Origin: Acidimicrobiaceae bacterium
GTDB lineage: Bacteria > Actinomycetota > Acidimicrobiia > Acidimicrobiales > Palsa-688
Assembly: GCA_030838025.1 (NCBI GenBank)
Contig: JAUTXM010000424.1
Span: forward strand, 1-22,452
DNA length: 22,452 nucleotides
Direction of reading: 5' to 3'
A program made the position numbers and the translations under genes. The notes beneath the pieces were generated by a model. It ran no database searches. It was not told where the DNA came from and was given only the letters and a program-made list of their open reading frames with translations. This document shows, in pieces, positions 1 to 7,099 of this stretch (positions are counted from its first letter, which is position 1; each line of letters opens with the position of its first letter).

Positions 1-504
1 CGGCGGGTGGCGCTGGTGTGCTCGGGCGACTCGGGGATCGACGGCATGGCATCGATCGTCTTGGAGCTGTGCGACCGAGGCGTGGAAATCGAGGTGATCC
101 CGGGCATCACCGCCGCCACCGCGGGCGCCGCGGTGCTCGGGGCGCCCCTCGGCCACGACCACGTCGCCATCAGCCTGTCGGACCTCATGACCAGCTGGGC
201 GGTCATCGAGCGGCGCCTGCAGGCCGCGGCCGAATCCGATCTGGTGGTGAGCCTCTACAACCCCCGTTCGCGAGGCCGGACCTGGCAACTCGACGCCGCC
301 GTGCGCATCCTCCTCGAACACCGGCCACCGGCCACGCCGGCCGGCATCGTGACCGACGCCGGGCGAAACGGCCAGCGCCGCGTCCTCACCACCCTCGGCG
401 GGCTCGACGTCGAACTGGTCGGGATGACGTCGGTCGTGATCATCGGATCGAGCACCACGACGGTGGTCAACGGCCGGATGGTCACCCCCCGGGGTTACCG
501 GTGA
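1..504 (+). CDS. cobJ: Precorrin-3B C17-methyltransferase CobJ/CbiH, 5' truncated by window edge
   Basis: The open frame enters at base 1 and ends at a TGA at 502-504, so only the last 167 or so of the usual ~245 residues are present. Visible are the tetrapyrrole-methylase motif GDSGIDGMA near the left edge, the segment EVIPGITAATAGAAVLGAPLG, and LYNPRSRGRTWQL followed by a C-terminal half ending in VVNGRMVTPRGYR. These fit the SAM-dependent enzyme that methylates C17 and drives ring contraction in corrin synthesis; CobJ is the closest match among the paralogous methylases (CobM, CobI, CobL are alternatives but lack this NPRSRGR/VVNGRMVTPRGY combination). The stop overlaps the next start as GTGA, so it is translationally coupled to cobH. 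It acts in the cytoplasm. Confidence 0.88.
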   Translation, partial: RRVALVCSGDSGIDGMASIVLELCDRGVEIEVIPGITAATAGAAVLGAPLGHDHVAISLSDLMTSWAVIERRLQAAAESDLVVSLYNPRSRGRTWQLDAAVRILLEHRPPATPAGIVTDAGRNGQRRVLTTLGGLDVELVGMTSVVIIGSSTTTVVNGRMVTPRGYR

Positions 505-1076
505 TCCATCCGATCGAGGTCGAGAGCTATCAAATCCTGGCGACGCGCATCGACCTCTCCCACCTGAGCGCCGGCACCCGGGCCGTCGTCGAGCGTGTGA
601 TCCACGCCAGCGCCGACCTCGAGTACGCCGAGACCGTCGTGGCCCCCGAAGCGGTCGTGGCCGCCGCCGTGCGAGCCATCGCCGCGGGCGCTGCGGTCGT
701 GACCGACGTCGAGATGACAAGGGTCGGGATCACCGGTGTCACGGCTCGCTGCTACCTGGCTGAGGCGGTCGCCGACGGCCATGGCACCCGCAGCGCGGCC
801 GCCATTCGCCTGGCGGCCGAGCGCCACCCCCGGGGGGCCGTGTTCGTCATCGGCTGTGCCCCCACGGCGTTGTACGAGACCATCGCCTTGGCAGCCGATG
901 GGCGCGTCGCGCCCGCCGCGGTCATCGCCATGCCCGTCGGCTTCGTCGGTGCCGCGGCCGCCAAGGCGGCGGCCCTGCGCAGCGGGCTGCCGGTCATCAG
1001 CAACACCGGCGACAAGGGCGGCTCGGCGGTCGCCGCGGCGGCGTGCAACGCCATCGTGAGGCTGGCGCGTGGCTGA
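501..1076 (+). CDS. cobH: Precorrin-8X methylmutase CobH/CbiC
   Basis: A 191-residue protein of normal family length that catalyses the methyl shift from C11 to C12, giving hydrogenobyrinic or cobyrinic acid. It starts VIHPIEVESYQIL with GTG at 501, inside the stop of cobJ (GTGA overlap), which decides this start over longer upstream alternatives that would run through cobJ. His35 in ERVIHASADLEY corresponds to the family's catalytic histidine. Later blocks VVTDVEMTRVGI, VFVIGCAPTALYE, PVGFVGAAAAKAA and SNTGDKGGSAVAAAACNAI are typical of CbiC/CobH. The end overlaps the downstream cbiX start by 8 bases, so cobJ-cobH-cbiX form one transcriptional unit. Confidence 0.93.
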   Translation: MIHPIEVESYQILATRIDLSHLSAGTRAVVERVIHASADLEYAETVVAPEAVVAAAVRAIAAGAAVVTDVEMTRVGITGVTARCYLAEAVADGHGTRSAAAIRLAAERHPRGAVFVIGCAPTALYETIALAADGRVAPAAVIAMPVGFVGAAAAKAAALRSGLPVISNTGDKGGSAVAAAACNAIVRLARG

Positions 1077-1926
1077 GGCCCCGGCCCTCCTGCTGGTGGG
1101 CCACGGCAGTCGCTCCTCGGTCGGCGTCTCGGCCTACTGGGAGTTTGCCGACGTCGTGCAGTCCGAGGCGCCCCAGCTGCGGCTCGGCTGCGGGTTCATC
1201 GAGTTGGCGGAGCCGGATCTAGACACCGCCATCGACCAGTTGGTGGTGGCGGGCGCGACCAGTGTCGTCGCCGTTCCGCTGGTCCTGCTCGGCGCCGGCC
1301 ACATGAAGAACGACGGGCCGGCGGCCCTGGCCCGAGCCCGCGATCGCCACGGGGCGGTGGCGTTCGCCTACGCCCGGGATCTCGGCATCCACCCCGCCCC
1401 ACTCGATGTTGCCGCTGAGCGCCTGGCGGCGGCCACGGCGGGGTGGCCGATCGAGTCGACGGCCGTCGTCGTGGTCAGCCGGGGATCGAGTGACCCCGAC
1501 GCCAACGCCGATTTGTTCAAGGTCAGCCGGCTGCTCTGGGACGGACGGCGCGTCGAGTGGGTGGAGGCGGCGTTCATTTCTCTCGCCCCGCCGTCCGTGC
1601 CCGCCGCCCTGGAGCGATGCCGCCGCCTCGGCGCCACTCGTATCGCCGTCGTCCCGTACTTCCTGTTCACCGGCGTGCTGGTCGACCGCATCGACGTCCA
1701 AGTCCGGGCGTGGGGAACCGAGCACCCCGAGATCGAGGTGCGCACCGGGCGCGAACTCGGCGCGGACCGCCGGCTGGCCCGACTGGTCCTGGAGCGCTAC
1801 CGGGAGGCGCTGGACGGCGACGTCCGGATGAACTGCGACTGCTGCGCCTACCGGGTCGCCCTGGCCGGCTACGAGGATCGGGTGGGCGCGCCGCTGGTGA
1901 TACACACCCATCGGCACGGCCACTGA
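1069..1926 (+). CDS. cbiX: Sirohydrochlorin cobaltochelatase CbiX (long form with MxCxxC motif)
   Basis: A 285-residue two-domain chelatase that would insert cobalt into the early tetrapyrrole (sirohydrochlorin). The N-terminal half holds the metal-binding histidines His12 (LLLVGHGSRSS) and His78 (LLGAGHMKND); the C-terminal half is the degenerate repeat (VVSRGSSDPDAN, VVPYFLFTGVLVDRI). Near the end, residues 254-259 read MNCDCC, which fits the MxCxxC iron-sulfur motif known in Bacillus megaterium CbiX, followed by a His-rich tail HTHRHGH (279-285). Start is GTG at 1069 with 8-base overlap of cobH. It is the last gene of the corrin cluster in view; the next gene begins 52 bases later. A ferrochelatase role for siroheme is possible, but the cob context favours cobalt. 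Confidence 0.88.
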   Translation: MAEAPALLLVGHGSRSSVGVSAYWEFADVVQSEAPQLRLGCGFIELAEPDLDTAIDQLVVAGATSVVAVPLVLLGAGHMKNDGPAALARARDRHGAVAFAYARDLGIHPAPLDVAAERLAAATAGWPIESTAVVVVSRGSSDPDANADLFKVSRLLWDGRRVEWVEAAFISLAPPSVPAALERCRRLGATRIAVVPYFLFTGVLVDRIDVQVRAWGTEHPEIEVRTGRELGADRRLARLVLERYREALDGDVRMNCDCCAYRVALAGYEDRVGAPLVIHTHRHGH

Positions 1927-1978
1927 GCGCAGCCCCCGCAACCGGGTACCCTCCTCGCTCAGACGAAGGGGCGTGGAC

Positions 1979-2953
1979 ATGGGGCTTCGAGGCCGGCTGG
2001 TCGGAACGGCAATCGCGCTGACGCTCACGTCGGCCGCGCTGGTGGGTTGTGGTGGCGGCACCAAGGCGCTGAGCAAGGCCGACTTCGTGCGCAAGGCCGA
2101 CTCCATCTGCAGCGCCGCGATCACCCGGCTCAACGCGATCACCCCGCCCTCCGACACGGCGCCGGCGAGCGAGTACGTCGCCAATGTCAGGCAGACCCTG
2201 GCGATCATCGAGCCCACAGTGACGCAACTGAGTGCCCTGGCTGCGGCGCCGGCGGACTTTGCCGTGCTGGAGCAGAACCTGATCGCGCCGACGAAGGATC
2301 TGGTGACGGCCAGCCACGCCTTCATCGGCGAGATCCAGCAGGCCAACGGTGATTCCGCGGCCGAGCAGGCGGCGATCGAGAAGATCGGCCAGGCGTCCGA
2401 CGACCCCAACCAGGCCACCCACGACAAGGCGCTGGCCGACTATGGATTCGATGGCTGCTCCAAGACCAACAGTGGGACCACGCCCGCATCGACGACCACC
2501 ACGACCATCAAGCCGCCACCGCCGTATGTGGCCGGCGACTCCAGCTTCAGCGCCGTATTCCCGGTCACGCCGACGCGCGAGTCGACGCCCATCAGCGCCG
2601 CTGGCCTGTCGCTCGAGACAATCCTCTACACGGCCGTGACGACCGACGAGGAGCTGTCGGTCGCCTACGTGCCGTTCCCGGCCGCACCGGCGGCCGACCG
2701 AGTCCAGGCGGCGCTCGACAACAGCATCGACCAAGGGGCAGCCGGCGCCAAAGGGACCGTGGACTCGCGAAGCCGGATCACCTATCTGGGCGCTCCGGCC
2801 GAGGATGCGGTCATCACGTCACCGGGGCATGTCATCCACGTTCGGGTCGTCCTCTTCGGCCGGAAGTTCTACGTCCTCCAAGGCATCACCTATTCCGCCG
2901 ATGCCCCGCACCCGCAGTACGACGAGCTGCTGGCCACATTCCACACCATCTGA
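1979..2953 (+). CDS. Putative secreted lipoprotein, function unknown
   Basis: A 324-residue protein with a classical type II signal: basic start MGLRGRLVG, hydrophobic stretch, and lipobox ALVGC with lipidated Cys24, then a Gly-rich spacer. The N-terminal third (about 30-165) is predicted helical with conserved-looking KADSIC and a later FDGC cysteine that could pair. A Thr/Pro linker (TTTTTIKPPPP, near residues 175-185) separates it from a C-terminal region (190-324) that looks like a small beta-rich domain (FPVTPTRESTP, LFGRKFYVLQGITYSAD). ATG 1979 is preferred over GTG 1973 because AAGGG at 1966-1970 sits 8 bases before the ATG but only 2 before the GTG. I do not recognise the family. It probably sits on the outer face of the membrane. 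It converges with the aldehyde dehydrogenase gene, 7 bases apart. Confidence 0.75.
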   Translation: MGLRGRLVGTAIALTLTSAALVGCGGGTKALSKADFVRKADSICSAAITRLNAITPPSDTAPASEYVANVRQTLAIIEPTVTQLSALAAAPADFAVLEQNLIAPTKDLVTASHAFIGEIQQANGDSAAEQAAIEKIGQASDDPNQATHDKALADYGFDGCSKTNSGTTPASTTTTTIKPPPPYVAGDSSFSAVFPVTPTRESTPISAAGLSLETILYTAVTTDEELSVAYVPFPAAPAADRVQAALDNSIDQGAAGAKGTVDSRSRITYLGAPAEDAVITSPGHVIHVRVVLFGRKFYVLQGITYSADAPHPQYDELLATFHTI

Positions 2954-2960
2954 GCTCTCC

Positions 2961-4385
2961 TCAAAGCTGGAGGGATTTGATCTCCAGGAACTCCTCCAGC
3001 CCGAAGCGCCCGAGTTCGCGTCCGTTGCCGGACTGCTTGTAGCCGCCGAATGGCGCCACCGGGTTGAACGAGCCACCGTTGATCTCGACTTGGCCCGCCC
3101 GTAGCTGCCGGGCCACGGCGAGCGCCCGCTCCTTGTCGCCTGACCACACCGCGGCCGCCAGGCCATACACGGAGTCGTTGGCGATCTCGACCGCCTCAGA
3201 CTCGGTGTCGTAGGCAATGATCGACAGCACCGGTCCGAAGATCTCCTGCTGGGCGATCACCGAATCTCGGTCCACCTCGGAGAACACCGTCGGGCGCACG
3301 AAGTAGCCCTGCGACATGCCGTCGGGTGCGTCCGGTCCCCCACACAGAAGCTTGGCTCCCCCGTCGACGCCCGCTTGGATATAGCCCCGAACCCGCTCGC
3401 GCTGGGCGGCACTGGCAACGGGACCGAGTCGGGTCCCCGGCGCGAGGGGATCGCCGGGGAGGTAGCCGGCCGCCGCTTCGACGGCCAGGTGCTCCACTTC
3501 GGCCAGCCGGGCGCGAGGGACGATCATTCGCGTCAACGCCGAGCAGGTCTGGCCGGAATTGATGAATGCCTTGGCCATGCCGTCGCGTACCGCGTGCGCC
3601 AAGTCGGCGTCGTCGAGAATGACGTTGGGGCTCTTGCCGCCGAGCTCGAGGGCGACGCGCTTCACCGAGGCGGCTGCCAGTTCGCTCACCCGGCGCCCCG
3701 CTTTGGTCGAGCCCGTGAAGCTCACCATGTCGACGCCGGGATGGGTGGCGAGGGCCTCACCGGCGATCGGACCGACCCCGGTGACCAGGTTGAACACCCC
3801 GGCCGGCACGCCGGCGCGGTCGATGACCTCGGCCAAGATGAACGCGCTGAGCGGCGCCACCTCCGACGGCTTGACCACAACCGTGCAGCCTGCCGCCAGG
3901 GCCGGGGCCACCTTGGCGGCCACCTGGTGCAGGGGATAGTTCCAGGGCGTGATGGCGCCGACCACGCCCACCGGCTCGCGCACCACGAGGGACGTCCCCA
4001 TCGGCTCGCTGAACTCGAAGGTGTGCAGGAGATCGGTCATCGAGCTGAAGGTCATGACGGGCAGCCCCGCCTGGATGAGCATCGCCAGGTTGATCGGCAT
4101 GCCGACCTCCTGGGCGATGACGGCGGCAATCTCCATCATCCGGCCCTGAAGGCCTTCGGTGATCCGGCGCAGCGCGTCGGCCCGCTCCTCCGGTTCGGTG
4201 ACCGACCACCCGGCGAAGGCCCGCCGCGCCGCCTGTACCGCCCGGTCGACGTCGTCCGCGGTGCCGTCGGGAACGCAGCCCATGACCTCTTCGGTAGCGG
4301 CGTTGATGACGTCGATGGTTCCGGTCCCGTTGGGCCGAACCCACTGCCCGTCGATGTACAACCGGTCGCGGTCGTCGCGTGACAT
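2961..4385 (-). CDS. NAD(P)+-dependent aldehyde dehydrogenase
   Basis: A 474-residue, full-length member of the ALDH superfamily. The catalytic machinery is intact: Asn149 in TPWNYP, Glu247 in VALELGGKSPN, and nucleophile Cys281 in NSGQTCSALTRM; the cofactor segments VVKPSEVAPLS and FTGSTKAGRRV and the late motif EEFLEIKSLQL are also present. It would oxidise an aldehyde to the acid in the cytoplasm; the substrate cannot be told from sequence. The set MSRDDRDRLYIDGQWV starts at ATG 4385, the usual distance before the IDGQW motif. It is a single gene, convergent with a lipoprotein at its 3' end and divergent from a small unknown gene at its 5' end, so context gives no pathway. Confidence 0.93.
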   Translation of the reverse strand: MSRDDRDRLYIDGQWVRPNGTGTIDVINAATEEVMGCVPDGTADDVDRAVQAARRAFAGWSVTEPEERADALRRITEGLQGRMMEIAAVIAQEVGMPINLAMLIQAGLPVMTFSSMTDLLHTFEFSEPMGTSLVVREPVGVVGAITPWNYPLHQVAAKVAPALAAGCTVVVKPSEVAPLSAFILAEVIDRAGVPAGVFNLVTGVGPIAGEALATHPGVDMVSFTGSTKAGRRVSELAAASVKRVALELGGKSPNVILDDADLAHAVRDGMAKAFINSGQTCSALTRMIVPRARLAEVEHLAVEAAAGYLPGDPLAPGTRLGPVASAAQRERVRGYIQAGVDGGAKLLCGGPDAPDGMSQGYFVRPTVFSEVDRDSVIAQQEIFGPVLSIIAYDTESEAVEIANDSVYGLAAAVWSGDKERALAVARQLRAGQVEINGGSFNPVAPFGGYKQSGNGRELGRFGLEEFLEIKSLQL

Positions 4386-4487
4386 AGGCCGGGACTCTAT
4401 CGACGGCAGAACAATCGATCAGATAGTCCCAAGGACTTAAGTATCAGACGCGATTGTGCCGACTCTGTCATTGGTGAATCACGACTT

Positions 4488-4493
4488 AGGAGG
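4488..4493 (+). promoter_or_regulatory. Strong Shine-Dalgarno AGGAGG for the 64-residue ORF
   Basis: AGGAGG lies 6 bases before the GTG at 4500, an ideal position. It is one of only a few perfect sites in this window and is the main reason for calling the short gene real. Confidence 0.7.
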
Positions 4494-4499
4494 CCAGCG

Positions 4500-4694
4500 G
4501 TGGCTACAGCGAGTGTCTCGGCGGTGACTGCACGTGCGGCGACGACGCTGGCTCGTCCGGCTCAGGTCGTACGCCGGCCCGGTGGACAGGTGGTCGTCAT
4601 CCTGGTGGGCCGTGATGCCATTTCCGAGGCCGCCACATGGCGGTCCCGGGGCTACCAGGTCGAGTCGATCAGCGGCGAGGCCCTCGGCTTCTGA
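4500..4694 (+). CDS. Small protein of unknown function (64 residues)
   Basis: A short frame opening with GTG behind a perfect AGGAGG. The first half is Ala/Thr/Arg-rich (MATASVSAVTARAATTLARP) and the second half has a compact pattern, GGQVVVILVGRDAISEAATWRSRGYQVESISGE, that could fold as strand-helix-strand (a VVVILVG strand, an AATWRSRG helix, a YQVESI strand), like a fragment of a Rossmann-type unit. No signal peptide or membrane segment. I do not recognise a family. It is divergent from the aldehyde dehydrogenase gene and converges with the NlpC/P60 gene (10 bases between the stops). The start is well supported; the function is open. Confidence 0.6.
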   Translation: MATASVSAVTARAATTLARPAQVVRRPGGQVVVILVGRDAISEAATWRSRGYQVESISGEALGF

Positions 4695-4704
4695 TGGCTC
4701 CGGC

Positions 4705-6036
4705 CTACCGAATCCAGGGGCCGCCCAGGCGGGACGACACCGCCGGGTTGATGCGCACTGCTCCCACCAGATGGTTCCTTTGGAGCGGGATCACGTGCAC
4801 TGACTGGCCCGTCTGGGGCGCCTCGATCATCTGGCCGTTGCCGAGATAGATCGCGACATGGTCGATGAAGCCGGGATCGCCGGGATCGTACGCCCAAAAG
4901 AGCAGGTCACCCGGCTGGAGTTGACTGACCGGGACCGCGGGTCCGGCCAGGGCCTGCTCGGCCGCGGTCCGCGGCAGGCTGATCCCGGCGGCGGCAAACG
5001 ACCAGCCCACCAGGCCTGAGCAGTCGAATCCGTTGGGCCCCGTGCCCCCCCAGATGTAGGGCTTGCCGAGCCGGCTCACGGCTGCGGTCAGCGCGGTGGA
5101 CAGTTGTCCGGTGGTGATCATGCCTGCGCTCCCCCGGGCGGGCGCGCTGGCGAGGGCCAGGCCGGGGCGCATGAGAACCACCGAGGCGTCGTGGGCGACG
5201 GCCTTGACCGCCGACTGCAGGACGAAGGGATCAGCGCTCGGTGCGCTCACGATCAATCCGGCGCCCGGTGACAATCCGAGGGTCCTACCCATCTGGCGGC
5301 TCACGACCAGATCGATGCCCGGCAGGCCGACAGACATGAAGGCGCCCAACCATTGGTTGGTCGTGGCTCCCGGACCGGCTGCGACCACGGGCACTTCCGC
5401 GCCGAGGGCCAACTGGCGGTCGCGGGACATCTCGAACGACGACGCCAGCGTGCCCGAGGCGATGTACTGCCAGAGCCGGTCGGCGGAGGCGGTAACGGGA
5501 GGCGTGAAGTTGCGGAAGGTGCCCGGATCGACACCGACGGAGACCGCCGGCGCTCCTTGGAGCACGACCGTGCCGATGTCGACGACCTCCACTGCCTCCA
5601 CGCCCTTGAGCTTTTGCACGGCCTGCACCACCAATGGCGCGGCCGGACCCGCGAGGGTCACGATGGCGCTGGGCGTGTGGGCCTGGCCCGCCGCGGGCAC
5701 CGCTGGTGGCGCAGCCGTCGTGGTCGACGTCGGGGGCACGGACTTCAAGGTGGTCACGGGACGCCGCGCCTGTTGGCCCTTGGCCGGTGGCTCCGGCTGG
5801 CTGTCCGAGACTGGTCGGCTGGCGCCGCTCAAGGCGGTGGGAACGGTGGCGTCATGTCGATCATGGCGCGTCGCCACCGCCGCCGTCACGCCGCCCATCA
5901 GGAGCAGCGCCACCACCAGCGGTCCCACGAGGTGCACTACGGGCGCGCGGCGGCGCAAGGAACCCCCCTCGGAACCCCTTCGCCCATCCCCGTCCGAATG
6001 CCGCGACCGTCGCAAATCACCCTGAAGATTCGACAC
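4705..6036 (-). CDS. NlpC/P60-family (C40) peptidoglycan endopeptidase, secreted or membrane-anchored
   Basis: 443 residues. A basic N-terminus (residues 1-32) precedes one hydrophobic segment (HLVGPLVVALLLMGGVTAAVA), then a Ser/Pro/Thr linker, a middle region of about 200 residues without a recognised domain, and a C-terminal NlpC/P60 domain from about 318. Catalytic residues line up with mycobacterial RipA: Cys339 in GFDCSGLV, His393 in IDHVAIYLG, Glu405 in QMIEAPQTG (RipA uses Cys-His-Glu). It should cleave the D-Glu-mDAP bond of the stem peptide outside the membrane. The GTG at 6036 gives the complete leader; no strong Shine-Dalgarno is visible there, so the exact start is uncertain. It is transcribed divergently from the lipoprotein gene at 6176, with a 139-base shared upstream region. 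The middle region may be an inhibitory or localisation domain, which is inference. Confidence 0.87.
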   Translation of the reverse strand: MSNLQGDLRRSRHSDGDGRRGSEGGSLRRRAPVVHLVGPLVVALLLMGGVTAAVATRHDRHDATVPTALSGASRPVSDSQPEPPAKGQQARRPVTTLKSVPPTSTTTAAPPAVPAAGQAHTPSAIVTLAGPAAPLVVQAVQKLKGVEAVEVVDIGTVVLQGAPAVSVGVDPGTFRNFTPPVTASADRLWQYIASGTLASSFEMSRDRQLALGAEVPVVAAGPGATTNQWLGAFMSVGLPGIDLVVSRQMGRTLGLSPGAGLIVSAPSADPFVLQSAVKAVAHDASVVLMRPGLALASAPARGSAGMITTGQLSTALTAAVSRLGKPYIWGGTGPNGFDCSGLVGWSFAAAGISLPRTAAEQALAGPAVPVSQLQPGDLLFWAYDPGDPGFIDHVAIYLGNGQMIEAPQTGQSVHVIPLQRNHLVGAVRINPAVSSRLGGPWIR

Positions 6037-6175
6037 GTCGACGTTCGGATCCTGCCCGCGGCATCAGGAACTTAAGGACTTCTTAGGACAAATCACGTTG
6101 GGGGCGACGCCCGACATGCCGAAAACACAAGCAGGCCGGGATGCACGCGGCCGCGGTCGGGAGGGCGAGTTGTTC

Positions 6176-7099
6176 ATGGGTCATATCGGATCACGCCGGT
6201 TCGGAAAGAGGATCGCCGCCGCGGCGCTCGTCGTCGGGGTGGCCTCGGCGACCGTTGGGTGTTCATCCGGCTCGGGCCACAAGTCGGCCGCGATACGGGC
6301 GCTTTCCGGCCCGTCGAGCGCAGCCACGCCCGGCGATCCCGCCGGTGGAAGTGCGGACACGACCGCCCCTCCGACAAGCGGGCTGGGCCAGCCGACGACC
6401 GAGGCCGCACCCGCGAGCGCCGCGCCGGCTCATGCCGGGGCCACCAGAGGGGCAGTTCAGTCGGGCGGCGGCGCCACCACGGTGACCACGCGGCCGGCCA
6501 CCACCGGGACGAGGCCCACCACCCCCGTGTCCACCGGTCCCGCCCCTGTCGCCCCGGGGACCTACCAGTACAACCTGGTCGGCGCGGGCTCCTCGGTCGT
6601 GACGATCGGAAAGAACACGACGACTACGCCGGCCGCTGTACATAGCCCCCTGACCGTCAGTACGACCGGCGCTGGGCTGCAACAGTGGGCTAACTCCTCG
6701 ACCACGACCAGCCTTCTGTTCAACAATTCCGGCGTGTTCCTGCTCGCCGAGACGGTGCCGCTGTTCGGCACGACCTGCACCTTCAACTCCCCGGTGGCGT
6801 CACCGCCCTGGCCGCTGGCAGCTGGGAAGATGTTTTCGGGACAGGCGACCTGTGGGCAGGGTCAGGCGACCAGCGCGCTCACCTTGAAGGGGAGCGTCTC
6901 GGGGTCGGCCGTGAACTCCTTCGTGGTCTACACCACCCTCACACTGAGCGGGACCACACTTGTCATCTCCGAATGGGACACGTACCTTCCGTCGCTGGGC
7001 CTCCCGGTTCAGTCAAAGGTCCAGGTGAACGGCGGCCTTCCCGGCTACTCGATCGACAGTCTCGCCACCTACGCCCTGGCGTCCGCCCGCCCCTCGTGA
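6176..7099 (+). CDS. Putative lipoprotein with Thr/Ala/Pro-rich linker, function unknown
   Basis: 307 residues from ATG 6176. MGHIGSRRFGKRIAAAALVVG leads to the lipobox ATVGC with Cys29, so the mature protein should be lipid-anchored. A long low-complexity linker (about 40-150, rich in T, P, A, G) separates the anchor from a C-terminal globular part (150-307) that begins GTYQYNLVGAG and contains two cysteines (TTCTFNS, GQATCGQG) likely to form a disulfide outside the cell. The frame is open from 6098, but ATG 6176 is chosen because GGGAGGG at 6159-6165 sits 10 bases upstream and the signal peptide begins properly there. It is divergent from the NlpC/P60 gene, and its 3' end overlaps the etf gene on the other strand by 31 bases. 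Family not recognised. Confidence 0.75.
   Translation: MGHIGSRRFGKRIAAAALVVGVASATVGCSSGSGHKSAAIRALSGPSSAATPGDPAGGSADTTAPPTSGLGQPTTEAAPASAAPAHAGATRGAVQSGGGATTVTTRPATTGTRPTTPVSTGPAPVAPGTYQYNLVGAGSSVVTIGKNTTTTPAAVHSPLTVSTTGAGLQQWANSSTTTSLLFNNSGVFLLAETVPLFGTTCTFNSPVASPPWPLAAGKMFSGQATCGQGQATSALTLKGSVSGSAVNSFVVYTTLTLSGTTLVISEWDTYLPSLGLPVQSKVQVNGGLPGYSIDSLATYALASARPS

Noticed and set aside
1219..2427. 402-residue open frame on the minus strand across cbiX and the lipoprotein gene
   Set aside because: It overlaps two supported genes in the opposite direction, and its translation is Arg/Gly-rich with no recognisable motif; such frames are expected in high-GC DNA.
2967..2987. CTGGAG/CTCCAG inverted repeat near the convergent junction
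   Set aside because: It has only 6-bp arms with a 9-base loop inside the dehydrogenase coding end and no T-tract; not enough to call a terminator.
3375..4382. 335-residue plus-strand frame opposite the aldehyde dehydrogenase
   Set aside because: It is an antisense shadow; the dehydrogenase has all catalytic residues.
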